Source: Hymenobacter montanus (GTDB taxonomy: Bacteria; Bacteroidota; Bacteroidia; Cytophagales; Hymenobacteraceae). From it: 64,000 bases of DNA. The notes under the pieces were generated by a model. The model searched no databases, was not told the origin of the DNA, and saw only the letters and a program-made list of their open reading frames with translations. The DNA lies in contig NZ_JACXAD010000007.1 in the NCBI RefSeq assembly GCF_014699115.1, positions 124,001 through 188,000 of the forward strand, written 5' to 3'. This document shows, piece by piece, positions 1 to 8,619 of the stretch. The stretch's first letter is position 1; each line of letters starts with the position of its first letter. A program made the position numbers and the translations under genes.

Positions 1-23
1 TCAGGAGGATGAAGCTTATTCAT
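1..23 (-). CDS. Start of a further efflux-operon gene (cut by window edge)
   Basis: Only the first seven codons are visible (M-N-K-L-H-P-P). The ATG at 23-21 overlaps the TGA of the ABC ATPase gene as ATGA, which is the same coupling seen at the other junctions of this operon. In related efflux operons the next gene is a second ABC ATPase or an ABC-2 permease. That is an inference from context, because seven residues cannot identify a family. Confidence 0.6.
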
Positions 24-946
24 GCGGCGGGTTGCTGTTGGGCGAGTAAATCCATGAAGGTATCTTCAATCGTGGCCGCGACCGGCGCCACCACGACCGG
101 CGCGTGGCCCTTGCCCGTGAGGTAGGCCGTGAGCCGGGCGGCGGCATCGGGCGCGGCGTGGGCGAGGCTGAGGTGGGCGCTTTCGCCGAAGGCGTAGCAG
201 CTGTGGGTATCCGGGTAGGCCCGCAGGTCTTGCAGCAGGGGGTGCATGTGGGCAGCCCGCACCGCGTACAGCGGCCAGGGGTAAGACTGGCGCAGGGCGT
301 CGGGTGTATCGACGCGCAGCACTTGGCCTTCCTGCAGCAGCGCCACCCGCTCGCACAGTGCCGCCTCGTCCATGTAGGGGGTGGAGACGACAATGGTAAT
401 GCCCCGGGCCTTGAGCGTGCCGAGCATGTGCCAGAACTCCTGCCGCGACACGGCGTCGACGCCGGTGGTCGGCTCATCGAGCAGCAGCACCGTGGGCTTG
501 TGAATGAGGGCGCAGCACAGGGCCAGCTTCTGCTTCATGCCCCCGGACAGGGCTCCGGCCCGCCGGTTTTTGAACGGGGCCAGCTGCTCGTAGATGTCCC
601 TGACCAAGTCGTAGTTTTCGGCCACGGTGGTGCGAAACACGGCGGCGAAGAATTCCAGGTTTTCCTGCACCGTCAAATCTTGGTAGAGGGAGAACTTGCC
701 CGGCATGTAGCCCACCACGTTGCGGATGGCGCGGAAGTCGCGTACCACGTCGTGGCCCGCCACGGTGGCCGTGCCCGCATCGGCCAGCAGCAGCGTGGTC
801 AGGATGCGAAACAGGGTGGTTTTGCCCGCCCCATCGGGTCCGATGAGCCCGAACAGCTCGCCGGCTTCCACGGTCAGGCTCACCTCGCGTGCCGCGGGGG
901 TGGCACCGTAGGATTTGCTGATGTTAATGAGTTCAACGGCTGGCAT
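20..946 (-). CDS. ABC transporter ATP-binding protein (efflux)
   Basis: Cytoplasmic ATPase that would power an ABC-2 type exporter. Walker A is GPDGAGKT at about residues 36-43, the signature LSGGMKQ at 133-139 and Walker B VLLLDEPT at 153-160. A C-terminal extension of roughly 80 residues follows the nucleotide-binding domain, as in drug-export ATPases of the YbhF/CcmA type. The gene is 12 bases downstream of the HlyD gene and overlaps the next gene as ATGA. With TolC and HlyD upstream this points to a tripartite pump. The substrate is unknown. Confidence 0.92.
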   Translation of the reverse strand: MPAVELINISKSYGATPAAREVSLTVEAGELFGLIGPDGAGKTTLFRILTTLLLADAGTATVAGHDVVRDFRAIRNVVGYMPGKFSLYQDLTVQENLEFFAAVFRTTVAENYDLVRDIYEQLAPFKNRRAGALSGGMKQKLALCCALIHKPTVLLLDEPTTGVDAVSRQEFWHMLGTLKARGITIVVSTPYMDEAALCERVALLQEGQVLRVDTPDALRQSYPWPLYAVRAAHMHPLLQDLRAYPDTHSCYAFGESAHLSLAHAAPDAAARLTAYLTGKGHAPVVVAPVAATIEDTFMDLLAQQQPAA

Positions 947-958
947 GGCGGCGGGGGG

Positions 959-1873
959 TTAAAACAGCACGTCGGCGGGCATGCCGATTTTGAGGCTGCC
1001 GTCGTTGGGCACGGCTATTTTGAGGGCGTACACCAGGTTTACCCGGTCTTCCTTGGTTTGAATCACCTTGGGCGTGAACTCCGACTTGCTGGCAATCCAC
1101 TGGACCTGGCCGGGGTACTCGCGGCGCTTCCCACCGGGCGCGTCGACCAACACCTTCACCGCCTGCCGCAGCTTGACGCGGGTAAGTTGGTCGCCGGCCA
1201 CGTAGGACCGCAGAATCAGCGTTTTGGTATCCCCAATTTTGTAGAGTGGTTGGCCGTAGTTCACGACCTCGCTGGGCTCCACGTACACGGTGAGCACGGT
1301 GCCGGCTAACGGGTTCACCACCCGGCTGTTCCGCAGCTGGTCGTTGACTTGCTGCACCTGCATCCGCAGCGGCTCCACCTGCGCGCTGGTGCCACTGGCC
1401 TGGGTACCCAGGGTCGAGCGCTGGGCGGCCACTTGCTGGCGCGCCACCGCAATCTGATAGTCGATGTCGTCGAGCTGCTTGGCCGGCACGGCATCGGCTT
1501 TCACCAGGTTCACCACCCGTTTCCGCTCGCGCTGCAAGTTGGCTACCTGCTGCGCCAGCGCGCCGAGCTGCGACGAGACATTGGGCGTTTGCTGGCGCAC
1601 GGCCTGCTGGCTGGCTTGCAGTTGGCGCTTGCGTAAGTAGAGCTGAGTGGTGTCGATAACGCCGACTTCGCGGTCGGCGGGCAGCTCGTCGCCCTCGGCC
1701 ACGGCCAGGCGCAGCAGCTGACCTTGGGCCTTGGCGGCCACCACGTACTCCGTAGTTTCAAAATTGCCGGAAGCGTCAAAGCGGGGTTCTTCGGACTGGC
1801 AGCTGGCGAGCAGGCCGATCGCCAGCAGCAGACGGGGCGCCAGGGCGGAAGCAGATACAGAAGGGGCGTTCAT
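959..1873 (-). CDS. HlyD/EmrA-family membrane fusion lipoprotein
   Basis: Periplasmic adaptor linking the inner-membrane ABC pump to TolC. The N-terminus is a lipoprotein signal with lipobox LLASC (Cys25), so the protein is probably lipid-anchored. A long Gln/Ala-rich region at about residues 75-190 looks like the alpha-hairpin coiled coil. It is followed by a biotinyl-lipoyl-like segment with the motif NPLAGTVLTVYVEP and a beta-barrel domain. The ATG overlaps the stop of the preceding small membrane protein gene as ATGA, so translation is likely coupled. Confidence 0.9.
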   Translation of the reverse strand: MNAPSVSASALAPRLLLAIGLLASCQSEEPRFDASGNFETTEYVVAAKAQGQLLRLAVAEGDELPADREVGVIDTTQLYLRKRQLQASQQAVRQQTPNVSSQLGALAQQVANLQRERKRVVNLVKADAVPAKQLDDIDYQIAVARQQVAAQRSTLGTQASGTSAQVEPLRMQVQQVNDQLRNSRVVNPLAGTVLTVYVEPSEVVNYGQPLYKIGDTKTLILRSYVAGDQLTRVKLRQAVKVLVDAPGGKRREYPGQVQWIASKSEFTPKVIQTKEDRVNLVYALKIAVPNDGSLKIGMPADVLF

Positions 1874-2085
1874 GGCAAGTTGACATTAGATGGATCGGAC
1901 GGGAGCGTGCGGAACCGGCGTTGGGCGCGGTACACCACGTAGGTAATGATGAACAGAGAGAGGTAAGGCAGAGCGCAGCCGATGCCAAACCAGCGCCAGA
2001 AGGAGCGGCCGTGGCTCGTGGCCATGTAGCCCGTAATCAAGGGCAGGAACAGGACCGGCGTCAGCAGGGCGATGAGGACTTCCAC
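1870..2085 (-). CDS. Small two-helix membrane protein of the efflux operon
   Basis: A 71-residue protein starting at a GTG 14 bases after the tolC stop and ending in an ATGA overlap with the HlyD gene. It has two hydrophobic stretches (roughly residues 3-22 and 33-53) and a basic, hydrophilic tail. A longer open frame extends upstream inside tolC, but that part is Arg/Gly/Pro-rich shadow sequence, so the GTG is the better start. No family was recognised. Tight placement between tolC and hlyD suggests a small pump subunit or assembly factor; this is an inference. Confidence 0.65.
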   Translation of the reverse strand: MEVLIALLTPVLFLPLITGYMATSHGRSFWRWFGIGCALPYLSLFIITYVVYRAQRRFRTLPSDPSNVNLP

Positions 2086-2099
2086 AGGTAGCGGACGGG

Positions 2100-3392
2100 T
2101 TAAAGTGGACGGACCGGCGCGCCCTGGGTGAGGGAGTAATCTGCCTGGGCTTGCAGCAATTGCAGGCGGTGCAGCTGCTCCTGGAGGCGGGCCTGGGTCA
2201 AGTGGTTGGCCTCGGTGAAGTAGTCGGTGAAGCCGATGATACCGTTTTCTAGCTGCACGGCGGCCGTGGCCTGAATTTTCTCGCGCAGCCCAATCAGTTC
2301 GGCGTCGGTTGCCAACAGGGCCTGGTAGCGGTCCACGGCCGTTTGCTGCCCGGCGAGGGTCACACGCTGGTTTTGCTCGAACACCGCCTGTTGCACGGCC
2401 ACGGCCTCGGTGCTGAGCCGTAGGGCCTCGCGGTCTTGCCGGCGGGTGTAGTAGTTGCTCAGGTTCCAGCTCAGGCGCAGCCCGCCCTGGCCGTAGCCGT
2501 GAAAGTCGTTGCGCAGAAAGTCCAGCGTCGGCCGCCCGTAGCCCACCTGCCCGAACAAGCTCAGGCGCGGGGCCAGCCGGGCATCGTTGAGTCGTTGCTG
2601 GCCGGCCAGCTGTGCCCGCTGCCGCTCGTACAAGCCCCATTCCGGCCGGCCGGGGGCTGTCGGCAGCGCTGCGGGCACTTCCAGGCGCGTACCGGCCGGC
2701 ACGGGCTGCCCGAGCAGTTCGCCGAGCTGGTGCAGCGTTCCGGCCCGGTTCAGGGCCAGCTCGCGCAGCTGCTGGTCAAGGCTCATCACTTCCGCGTCGA
2801 GCCGGGCAAGGTCCTGCCCCGTGGCCGCCCCGTAGGTTCGGCGGGCAACCAAAGTCTTGCGCCGCTGCATTAAATCGGTGCGTAGCGCTTGCCGCAGGCG
2901 CGTGTTTTCGTCGGTTAGCAAGGTCCCGAAATAGAGGGCGGTAACCTGCTCGCGAATTCGGTACAGGCTTACCTCGACCTGCTGGTTGCTGACGGCGCCG
3001 GCCAGGGCTTCCTGCTGCTGCTGCTGGCGGGTCAGGCCGCCATCGTACAGCGTTTGGCTGGCGTCTAGCGTCAGGCGGTACTGGTCTTTGGATATCGTTG
3101 GAATGTTGATACCAGGAACTTCCAGCGGGATTTTCGTTACCTCGCTCTGGTACGATGCCTGGCCGTTGACAGCTAGCTGGGGCAGGCGGCGCTGGGTGGC
3201 CAGCCGGGCTTGGTTGTTGGCCGTTTGGGCATTGGTGAGGGCTAGCTGCCGGCGTAAAGGGGCCTGGGCCTGGGCTAGCTCGTAGCACTGGGCCAGCGTC
3301 AGCACCGGGCCCGCGGGTGGGGGGGCGGGCTGCCCCATTGCCGCGCGTGCCATCAAGCAGAGGGCCAATACCGCTTTTTGTTTCTTATCCAT
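2100..3392 (-). CDS. TolC family outer membrane efflux protein
   Basis: Outer-membrane channel of a tripartite efflux pump, 430 residues, close to the usual family length. It has an N-terminal signal peptide with Ala-Met-Gly-Gln near its end. The long helical repeats typical of TolC include the motif LTLAQCYELA near the N-terminus and a matching helical half later (AVAVQQAVFEQNQR). It is the first gene after tetR, and a TetR-type operator lies between them, so the whole pump operon is probably repressed from here. Confidence 0.92.
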   Translation of the reverse strand: MDKKQKAVLALCLMARAAMGQPAPPPAGPVLTLAQCYELAQAQAPLRRQLALTNAQTANNQARLATQRRLPQLAVNGQASYQSEVTKIPLEVPGINIPTISKDQYRLTLDASQTLYDGGLTRQQQQQEALAGAVSNQQVEVSLYRIREQVTALYFGTLLTDENTRLRQALRTDLMQRRKTLVARRTYGAATGQDLARLDAEVMSLDQQLRELALNRAGTLHQLGELLGQPVPAGTRLEVPAALPTAPGRPEWGLYERQRAQLAGQQRLNDARLAPRLSLFGQVGYGRPTLDFLRNDFHGYGQGGLRLSWNLSNYYTRRQDREALRLSTEAVAVQQAVFEQNQRVTLAGQQTAVDRYQALLATDAELIGLREKIQATAAVQLENGIIGFTDYFTEANHLTQARLQEQLHRLQLLQAQADYSLTQGAPVRPL

Positions 3393-3397
3393 ACGCT

Positions 3398-3413
3398 TTA
3401 ACTACTTGGTTAA
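3398..3413. promoter_or_regulatory. TetR-type operator in front of tolC
   Basis: TTAACTACTTGGTTAA is an inverted repeat of TTAAC(Y) and GGTTAA arms around a 4-base spacer. It lies 6 bases upstream of the tolC start. The same motif with the same spacing occurs in front of tetR at 4053-4068. Two matching copies flanking the regulator gene are good evidence for an operator, although binding is inferred. Confidence 0.7.
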
Positions 3414-3431
3414 CGACTGGGCAAAAAAATA

Positions 3432-4040
3432 TCAAGCCTCAATGGACTTAATGATGAAGTCGGCTACATCCGTGCGCCGGCGCTCCATTTCCTCTTGAAA
3501 GGCTTCCTCGGTCAGCCCCAGAGCCACGCGAAAAATAGGCTTTCCCAAAAAAGGATACACTAGCATCGACATCATGTTCATCAAGAGCTGCGTGGAACTA
3601 ATGGGCCGTATTCGGCCCTGGGCAACGGCCTCGTCTACCTGTCGGCAAAACTTGTCGAGGTGCGGCTTTTCCTGCTGAATGGCCGCAGTGAAAAAAAACT
3701 GCGGGTTGCGGTTGACCTCGTTCACCATAAACAGCGGCAGGTAGCTGTTGTGGCTCATGAAGCTTATAAACGTGTTCACCACGTTGCGAATCTTCTCAAA
3801 TAAGTCCTGGTCGGTTTCCAGCACCCCCATCATGCGGGGCATGATGACGCCAATAGCCCGGCTAATGATGATGCCCGAGAGCTTTTCTTTGCTGCGGAAA
3901 TAGTAGTGCAGCAGCGCCTTGTTGATGCCCGCCCGGTCGGCAATTTCCTGCATGCGTGCCCCGGCCAAGCCTTTTTCCAGGAACACGGCTTGGGCCGCGT
4001 CAAGGATAAGGGTTTCGGTTGAGGGTTTAAGGGACTCCAC
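3432..4040 (-). CDS. TetR/AcrR family transcriptional regulator
   Basis: Local repressor of the adjacent efflux operon, 202 residues. The N-terminal helix-turn-helix covers about residues 12-58, with recognition-helix segment AGINKALLHYYF. The rest is the helical ligand-binding and dimerisation domain. The start is a GTG at 4040, because an in-frame TAA lies just upstream between it and the operator. Divergence from the usual ATG may keep expression low. The operator pair at 3398 and 4053 suggests control of both itself and tolC. Confidence 0.93.
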   Translation of the reverse strand: MESLKPSTETLILDAAQAVFLEKGLAGARMQEIADRAGINKALLHYYFRSKEKLSGIIISRAIGVIMPRMMGVLETDQDLFEKIRNVVNTFISFMSHNSYLPLFMVNEVNRNPQFFFTAAIQQEKPHLDKFCRQVDEAVAQGRIRPISSTQLLMNMMSMLVYPFLGKPIFRVALGLTEEAFQEEMERRRTDVADFIIKSIEA

Positions 4041-4052
4041 TGTACAATTGGT

Positions 4053-4068
4053 TTAACCGTGTGGTTAA
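4053..4068. promoter_or_regulatory. TetR-type operator in front of tetR
   Basis: TTAACCGTGTGGTTAA has perfect 6-base arms and a 4-base spacer. It is centred about 20 bases upstream of the GTG start of tetR and matches the copy at 3398-3413, which implies autoregulation. Confidence 0.75.
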
Positions 4069-4200
4069 TTTTTCGTAAATATGCAGGACAGAATCGAATC
4101 TGCAAGAAAAAAGCGCCGAATTTATTTTCTACAAGCCGGGGCTCAAGGCTACTGAATAAATCTGAAATGATATTAAAATAATGATTAACAGGCATTTGTC

Positions 4201-4917
4201 ATGAGTGTATCCGGAAAAATGCCTTACCCAAAAAAGTACCCTACCTGGTTTAGTTATTTCCGGAAGTGGCATCGATTCGTACACGAGCCAGGCCTAACCC
4301 TGCTGCTGGCAGTAGAAATAGTATTTGTTTTTGGCATAGCCCCGCTGGCCAGTGCGGGTGAGTTGAGTCTGGGCGTAGTTAGCTTCTTTCAGTTCCTCAT
4401 CGGGCTGGTAGCAGTCGGGGTAGTTTCTGCCAATTGGGAACGGGGAGTGCTAGTCATCGTACTCTTGATAGTTGGAATGTTGACGACACTCGAAAACCGG
4501 CAGCCAGGCGCACCGCTGCACCTGGGCCTGTGGTGCGCCATTTTATTGTTCATGCTGGTGTTAGTGGGCGCCGTCGGTCGGGCAGTCTTCACCACGGAAC
4601 TAGTGAGTAGCCACCGCATCCGAGGAGGTATGGTCGTGTACCTAACACTGGCGCTGTTATTTCTGGCCGTTTTTGTCATGCTGGAAACCCATCATCCTGG
4701 TTCCTTTGCCGGAATCTCGGGCGATTCCCGGCAGCAAATCGGTCAACTGCTCTATTTCAGCCTTACCACGCTTACCAGCACCGGCTACGGTGACGTACTG
4801 CCCCTGCATCCTTTGGCCCGCGGCCTGGCCACTTTCGAGGCCGTGGTCGGCCAGTTGTTTATCGCCACCCTTTTCGCCCGGCTCATTAATCTGCATCTGC
4901 TCACCCGTCGTTCCTGA
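4201..4917 (+). CDS. Two-pore-type potassium/ion channel family protein
   Basis: Integral membrane ion channel, 238 residues. The selectivity filter is STGYGDV at about residues 193-199, preceded by a pore helix (YFSLTTLT) and followed by the last transmembrane helix (FEAVVGQLFIATLFARLI). Four or five further hydrophobic segments precede the pore, so it has more helices than a minimal KcsA-like channel but no recognisable S4 arginine ladder. No RCK or cyclic-nucleotide domain is attached. TGYGD predicts potassium selectivity. Confidence 0.88.
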   Translation: MSVSGKMPYPKKYPTWFSYFRKWHRFVHEPGLTLLLAVEIVFVFGIAPLASAGELSLGVVSFFQFLIGLVAVGVVSANWERGVLVIVLLIVGMLTTLENRQPGAPLHLGLWCAILLFMLVLVGAVGRAVFTTELVSSHRIRGGMVVYLTLALLFLAVFVMLETHHPGSFAGISGDSRQQIGQLLYFSLTTLTSTGYGDVLPLHPLARGLATFEAVVGQLFIATLFARLINLHLLTRRS

Positions 4918-4986
4918 GTGCCTGTTGTTATGAGGAAGCCCGACGAAGCCATGAACGGCTGAGGCGTTGGTTGATCTGTACGCTAG

Positions 4987-6273
4987 CTACTCGGCGGGCA
5001 GCACCGTGCCGCGCACTTCGCCAAATCCAATGCGTACGCCGTCGCGCTCGGCGTAGCCCCGCATGATTACCGTGTCGCCATCCAGGAGGAACTTGCGCTC
5101 CGAGCCATCGGCCAATGGCACCGGGCGGGTACCGCGCCAGGCCAGCTCCAGCAGCGAGCCCAGCGAGTTGGGCGTGGGGCCACTGATGGTGCCGGAAGCG
5201 TACAGGTCGCCGGCTTCGAGGTTGCAGCCATTGGAGGCGTGGTGAGTGAGCTGCTGGGCCATGCTCCAGTACAGCAGCCCGAAGTTGGTCCGGCTGATGG
5301 TGGTTTCGAGGCCTTGGGCCGGCACCAGAGCTACTTCGAGCTGGACGTCGAAATTGTGATTGCCGGTCTGGGCTAAGTAGGGCAGGGGGGCCGGCTCCTG
5401 GACTGGTCCGGCCGTGCGGAAGGGTTCCAGCGCATCCAGTGTCACCACCCAGGGGGCCACGCTGCTGCCAAAATTCTTCCCTAAGAAAGGGCCCAGGGGC
5501 ACGTATTCCCAGCTTTGCAGGTCGCGGGCACTCCAGTCGTTGAACAGGCACAGGCCGAAGATGTGCTCCTCGGCGTTGGCAATGGGAACGGTCGTGCCCA
5601 GGGCCGTGCCGGTACCCACCACGAAGGCCATTTCCAGCTCAAAGTCGAGCTGGCGGCTGGGGCCGAAGGTGGGCGCGGCCTCGTCGGGCGCCTTGCGCTG
5701 GCCGTGGGGGCGCCGGATGTCCGTGCCCGACACTACGATGCTGCTGGTGCGGCCGTGGTAGCCAATGGGCAGGTGGCGCCAGTTGGGCAGCAAGGCATTG
5801 GCCGGGTCCCGGAACATGGTGCCCACGTTGGTGGCGTGCTCGATGCTGCTGTAGAAGTCGGTGTAGTTGTTAGGCTTCACGGGGCGTAGCATGCGCACGT
5901 GCGTTTGGCGCAGCAGGCACTCCCGGACCGCTTCCTCGTGGTCGCGCAGGCTGGGGGCATCGTGCCGCAACAGCTCGCTCACGCGCTGGCGGACGGCCCG
6001 CCAGGCCGGGCGGCCCAGGCGCAAAAAGGCGTTGAGCGAGCGGCGCCGGAATACCTTGGGCTGGGCGGCCCCCAGCTCGGTTAAGTCTTCAAAAAAGCCG
6101 TATTGGCTGAGGGCGTACAGGTCGAGCACGTATCCCCCGATGGCTACGGCCAGGCGGGGGCCCCGCTCATCGGTTTCGAACACGCCGAAGGGCAGATTCT
6201 GAATGGGGAAATCGTGGCCCGGCGGAATGTCGATCCAGGACCGAAGAGCGGGCGAATTAGGTGAAGTGGCCAT
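4987..6273 (-). CDS. fahA: Fumarylacetoacetase
   Basis: Last step of tyrosine degradation, hydrolysing fumarylacetoacetate to fumarate and acetoacetate. The 428-residue length matches the family. It has the N-terminal SH3-like domain followed by the FAH fold. Candidate metal ligands are visible in DFYSSIEHA, FELEMAFVVG and FNDWSARD, and the conserved block PLGPFLGKNFG follows. No other tyrosine-degradation gene is adjacent. A -7 box lies 23 bases upstream. Confidence 0.96.
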   Translation of the reverse strand: MATSPNSPALRSWIDIPPGHDFPIQNLPFGVFETDERGPRLAVAIGGYVLDLYALSQYGFFEDLTELGAAQPKVFRRRSLNAFLRLGRPAWRAVRQRVSELLRHDAPSLRDHEEAVRECLLRQTHVRMLRPVKPNNYTDFYSSIEHATNVGTMFRDPANALLPNWRHLPIGYHGRTSSIVVSGTDIRRPHGQRKAPDEAAPTFGPSRQLDFELEMAFVVGTGTALGTTVPIANAEEHIFGLCLFNDWSARDLQSWEYVPLGPFLGKNFGSSVAPWVVTLDALEPFRTAGPVQEPAPLPYLAQTGNHNFDVQLEVALVPAQGLETTISRTNFGLLYWSMAQQLTHHASNGCNLEAGDLYASGTISGPTPNSLGSLLELAWRGTRPVPLADGSERKFLLDGDTVIMRGYAERDGVRIGFGEVRGTVLPAE

Positions 6274-6296
6274 GTAGCGGGAGATAGGATACGCGG

Positions 6297-6304
6297 CAAA
6301 AGTA
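6297..6304 (-). promoter_or_regulatory. Bacteroidota -7 box of fahA
   Basis: On the minus strand TACTTTTG fits TAnnTTTG and ends 23 bases before the fahA ATG. Confidence 0.5.
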
Positions 6305-6388
6305 GCTTGGGCCTGCCTTATGCGCTGTTCTGCTTGGTTAGATGGCCGTTTTTTTCAACCTTGCAGCCTCTCTCCTAGGTTGTCTTTC

Positions 6389-7006
6389 ATGATTCATCCC
6401 GACACTGAACTGCGATTTATAAGCCCCGAGATTGGCTTTGGGGTGGTGGCCACCAAGCTTATTCCCAAAGGCACTATTACCTGGGTTTTCGATTCGCTCG
6501 ACCAGATTATTTCGCCCCGGGCCTTGCAGCAGATGGACCCCTTGCAGCAAGTATTCCTGGAGAAGTACTGCTACCGCGACCACCACGGCGACTACGTGCT
6601 CTGCGGCGACCACGCCCGCTTCGTCAACCACAGCTTTCGTTCGAGCTGCATCAGCACGGCCTACGACTGCGAGTTGGCCGTGCGCGACATTCAACCCGGC
6701 GAAGAATTAACCGACGACTACGGCTACCTCAACCCCAGCGAGCCCTTCGACTGCCTGCCCGAGCCCGGCAGCCCCCGCACCCAGGTGCTGCCCGACGACT
6801 TGCTGAACTTCCACGCCGAGTGGGACGCGCAGCTGGTGGAAGCGTTTCGGTGGTTTAATCAGGTGCCGCAACCCTTGCTGCGCTTGCTCGCCCCCGTCCA
6901 CCAGGAGCAGGTGCTGGCCGTTGCCGCCGGCCAGCGGGCCATGGAGTCTATTCTGCGCTGCTATTACGCGCCGGAAAGCGAGCCGCTGAAAATCCGCAGC
7001 GCCTGA
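6389..7006 (+). CDS. SET domain-containing protein
   Basis: Predicted protein-lysine methyltransferase or relative, 205 residues from the chosen ATG. The SET-type motifs are FVNHSFRSSC (the NHS motif of the cofactor pocket) and ELTDDYGY near the C-terminal part of the domain. Codons upstream of 6389 remain open to 6320, but that leader contains no conserved sequence, and MIHPDTELRF starts the domain directly. The substrate is unknown. Related short SET proteins are common in Bacteroidota. Confidence 0.85.
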   Translation: MIHPDTELRFISPEIGFGVVATKLIPKGTITWVFDSLDQIISPRALQQMDPLQQVFLEKYCYRDHHGDYVLCGDHARFVNHSFRSSCISTAYDCELAVRDIQPGEELTDDYGYLNPSEPFDCLPEPGSPRTQVLPDDLLNFHAEWDAQLVEAFRWFNQVPQPLLRLLAPVHQEQVLAVAAGQRAMESILRCYYAPESEPLKIRSA

Positions 7007-7052
7007 GTGCGCGGTGTCTCCTCGAAAAGTGGTGCGCAGCCCAGGATACACT

Positions 7053-7316
7053 CTACCTTGCTTCGACGGCCGTTATTTCGGGCACCGCCTTTTTCACGGT
7101 GTCTTCCAAGCCGGCGCGGGTCATGGGCGACATGGGGCAGGCCCCGCAGGCGCCCTCCCATTCGAGCTGCAGCACGCCTTCGGGGGTGATGTTGGCCACG
7201 CGCACGTTGCCGCCGTCAGTGGCCAGGTAGGGGCGCAGGCTGTCCAGAGCGGCCTCAATTCGAGGCATCAGCGGATGATCAAAACAGGGGGCGGAGGTTG
7301 GCGTTTCCACGGGCAT
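7053..7316 (-). CDS. NifU C-terminal domain protein (Fe-S scaffold/carrier)
   Basis: An 87-residue protein made only of the NifU-like Fe-S carrier domain. The CxxC motif GACGACPMS provides the cluster ligands, and ATDGGNVRV is the typical N-terminal motif. Its start overlaps the stop of the Mrp ATPase gene by one base (TAATG), so the two are translated together. Pairing of an Nfu-type carrier with an Mrp/ApbC carrier suggests joint Fe-S cluster delivery. Confidence 0.93.
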   Translation of the reverse strand: MPVETPTSAPCFDHPLMPRIEAALDSLRPYLATDGGNVRVANITPEGVLQLEWEGACGACPMSPMTRAGLEDTVKKAVPEITAVEAR

Positions 7317-8422
7317 TAGGGGTTCATCTGCACGACGGCCGTTTTAGGGGCCACGTTGTTTCGAATGCTGACCTGACGGGCCACGGCCTCGGCCAGATCA
7401 GCGAAAAGCTGGCCGACTACCGAGTTAGTATCCAGCACGGCGGGCTGGCCCTGGTCGCCGGTTTCGCGGATGCCTTGCACCAGCGGCAGCTGGCCCAGCA
7501 GCGGCACGTTGTGCTGCTCGGCCAGGCGCCGGCCCCCGTTTTCGCCGAAAATAAAGTACTTGTTTTCGGGCAGCTCGGCGGGGGTAAACCAGGCCATGTT
7601 CTCCACCACGCCCAACACCGGTACGTTGATTTGGGGCTGGCGGAACATTTGCAGCCCTTTCTGGGCGTCGGCCAGTGCCACCTTTTGGGGTGTGGTCACG
7701 ATGACGGCGCCGGTGACGGGCACAGTTTGCACCAGGGTGAGGTGAATGTCGGAAGTGCCGGGCGGCAGGTCGAGCAGCAGGTAGTCCAGCTCGCCCCAGT
7801 CGACCTCGGTAATAAATTGCTTGAGCGCCGACGAAGCCATGGGGCCGCGCCACACGATAGCACTCTCGGCCGGGGCCAGAAAGCCGATGCTGATCAGCTT
7901 CACCCCGTATTTAATGATGGGCTGGATGAGGTTTTTGCCATTAGGCCCCTGAAATACATGCGGCGCCTCGTTTTCCACCCCAAACATAGTGGGCATACTG
8001 GGGCCCGAAATGTCGGCGTCGACCAATCCTACCCGGGCGCCGGTGGCGGCCAGGGCCACGGCCAGGTTAGCGGTGACGGTGCTTTTGCCCACCCCGCCCT
8101 TGCCCGAGGCAATGGCAATAATATTTTTCACGCCGGGCAGCAGGTCGCCGCGATTATGGCGCTGGGTGGTTACGCGCGAAGTCATGGTGATAACCACGTT
8201 GGCCTCCGGGCTCACCATCGTGTGAATGGCGCGTTCGCAGGCATCGTGGATGAGTTGCTTGAGCGGGCAGGCCGGGGTGGTGAGCACTACGGTAAACGCG
8301 ACGGTGAGGCCGTCAATCTCAACGTTCTCAATCATGTTGAGCGTCACGAGGTCCTGGCCCAGATCGGGCTCTTCCACGTAGCTCAGGGCTTTGAGAACGG
8401 CTTCTTTGGTTAGGGTGGTCAT
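7316..8422 (-). CDS. apbC: Mrp/NBP35 family ATP-binding iron-sulfur carrier
   Basis: P-loop ATPase that carries Fe-S clusters to apoproteins, 368 residues from the ATG at 8422. An N-terminal MIP18/FSCA domain (EPDLGQDLV) is followed by the deviant Walker A GKGGVGKST and the ParA/MinD-like fold. An upstream open extension to 8560 is not conserved and would run through the -7 box at 8456-8463, so the shorter start is chosen. It is coupled to the NifU-like gene downstream. Confidence 0.95.
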   Translation of the reverse strand: MTTLTKEAVLKALSYVEEPDLGQDLVTLNMIENVEIDGLTVAFTVVLTTPACPLKQLIHDACERAIHTMVSPEANVVITMTSRVTTQRHNRGDLLPGVKNIIAIASGKGGVGKSTVTANLAVALAATGARVGLVDADISGPSMPTMFGVENEAPHVFQGPNGKNLIQPIIKYGVKLISIGFLAPAESAIVWRGPMASSALKQFITEVDWGELDYLLLDLPPGTSDIHLTLVQTVPVTGAVIVTTPQKVALADAQKGLQMFRQPQINVPVLGVVENMAWFTPAELPENKYFIFGENGGRRLAEQHNVPLLGQLPLVQGIRETGDQGQPAVLDTNSVVGQLFADLAEAVARQVSIRNNVAPKTAVVQMNP

Positions 8423-8455
8423 GTTGCGGGCACGGCGCCGGGAAATGGCGGTTCG

Positions 8456-8463
8456 CAAAGATA
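8456..8463 (-). promoter_or_regulatory. -7 box of the apbC-nifU operon
   Basis: TATCTTTG on the minus strand matches TAnnTTTG and lies 33 bases upstream of the apbC ATG. It also supports rejecting the longer apbC start. Confidence 0.6.
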
Positions 8464-8619
8464 ACCCCGGAAGCGGCGGCCCGGTTCGGACGGGGTTGCC
8501 CGGAATTCTACGAAATTCTATTAAATAATGGACTACCCAGCAATAAATCGGGAAATACAACCCATATTTACTACGCGTAAAGGCATCTGTCCCTGCTTAA
8601 TCTTCTCCTTCCTTTTTTT

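Noticed and set aside
104..1309. 401-codon plus-strand open frame opposite the ABC ATPase and HlyD genes
   Set aside because: It is antisense to two well-supported genes, is Gly/His/Val-rich shadow sequence and resembles no protein. High GC produces many such frames.
1870..2640. 256-codon minus-strand frame covering part of tolC
   Set aside because: Only its last 71 codons, after the tolC stop, have protein character. The earlier part is a shadow of tolC.
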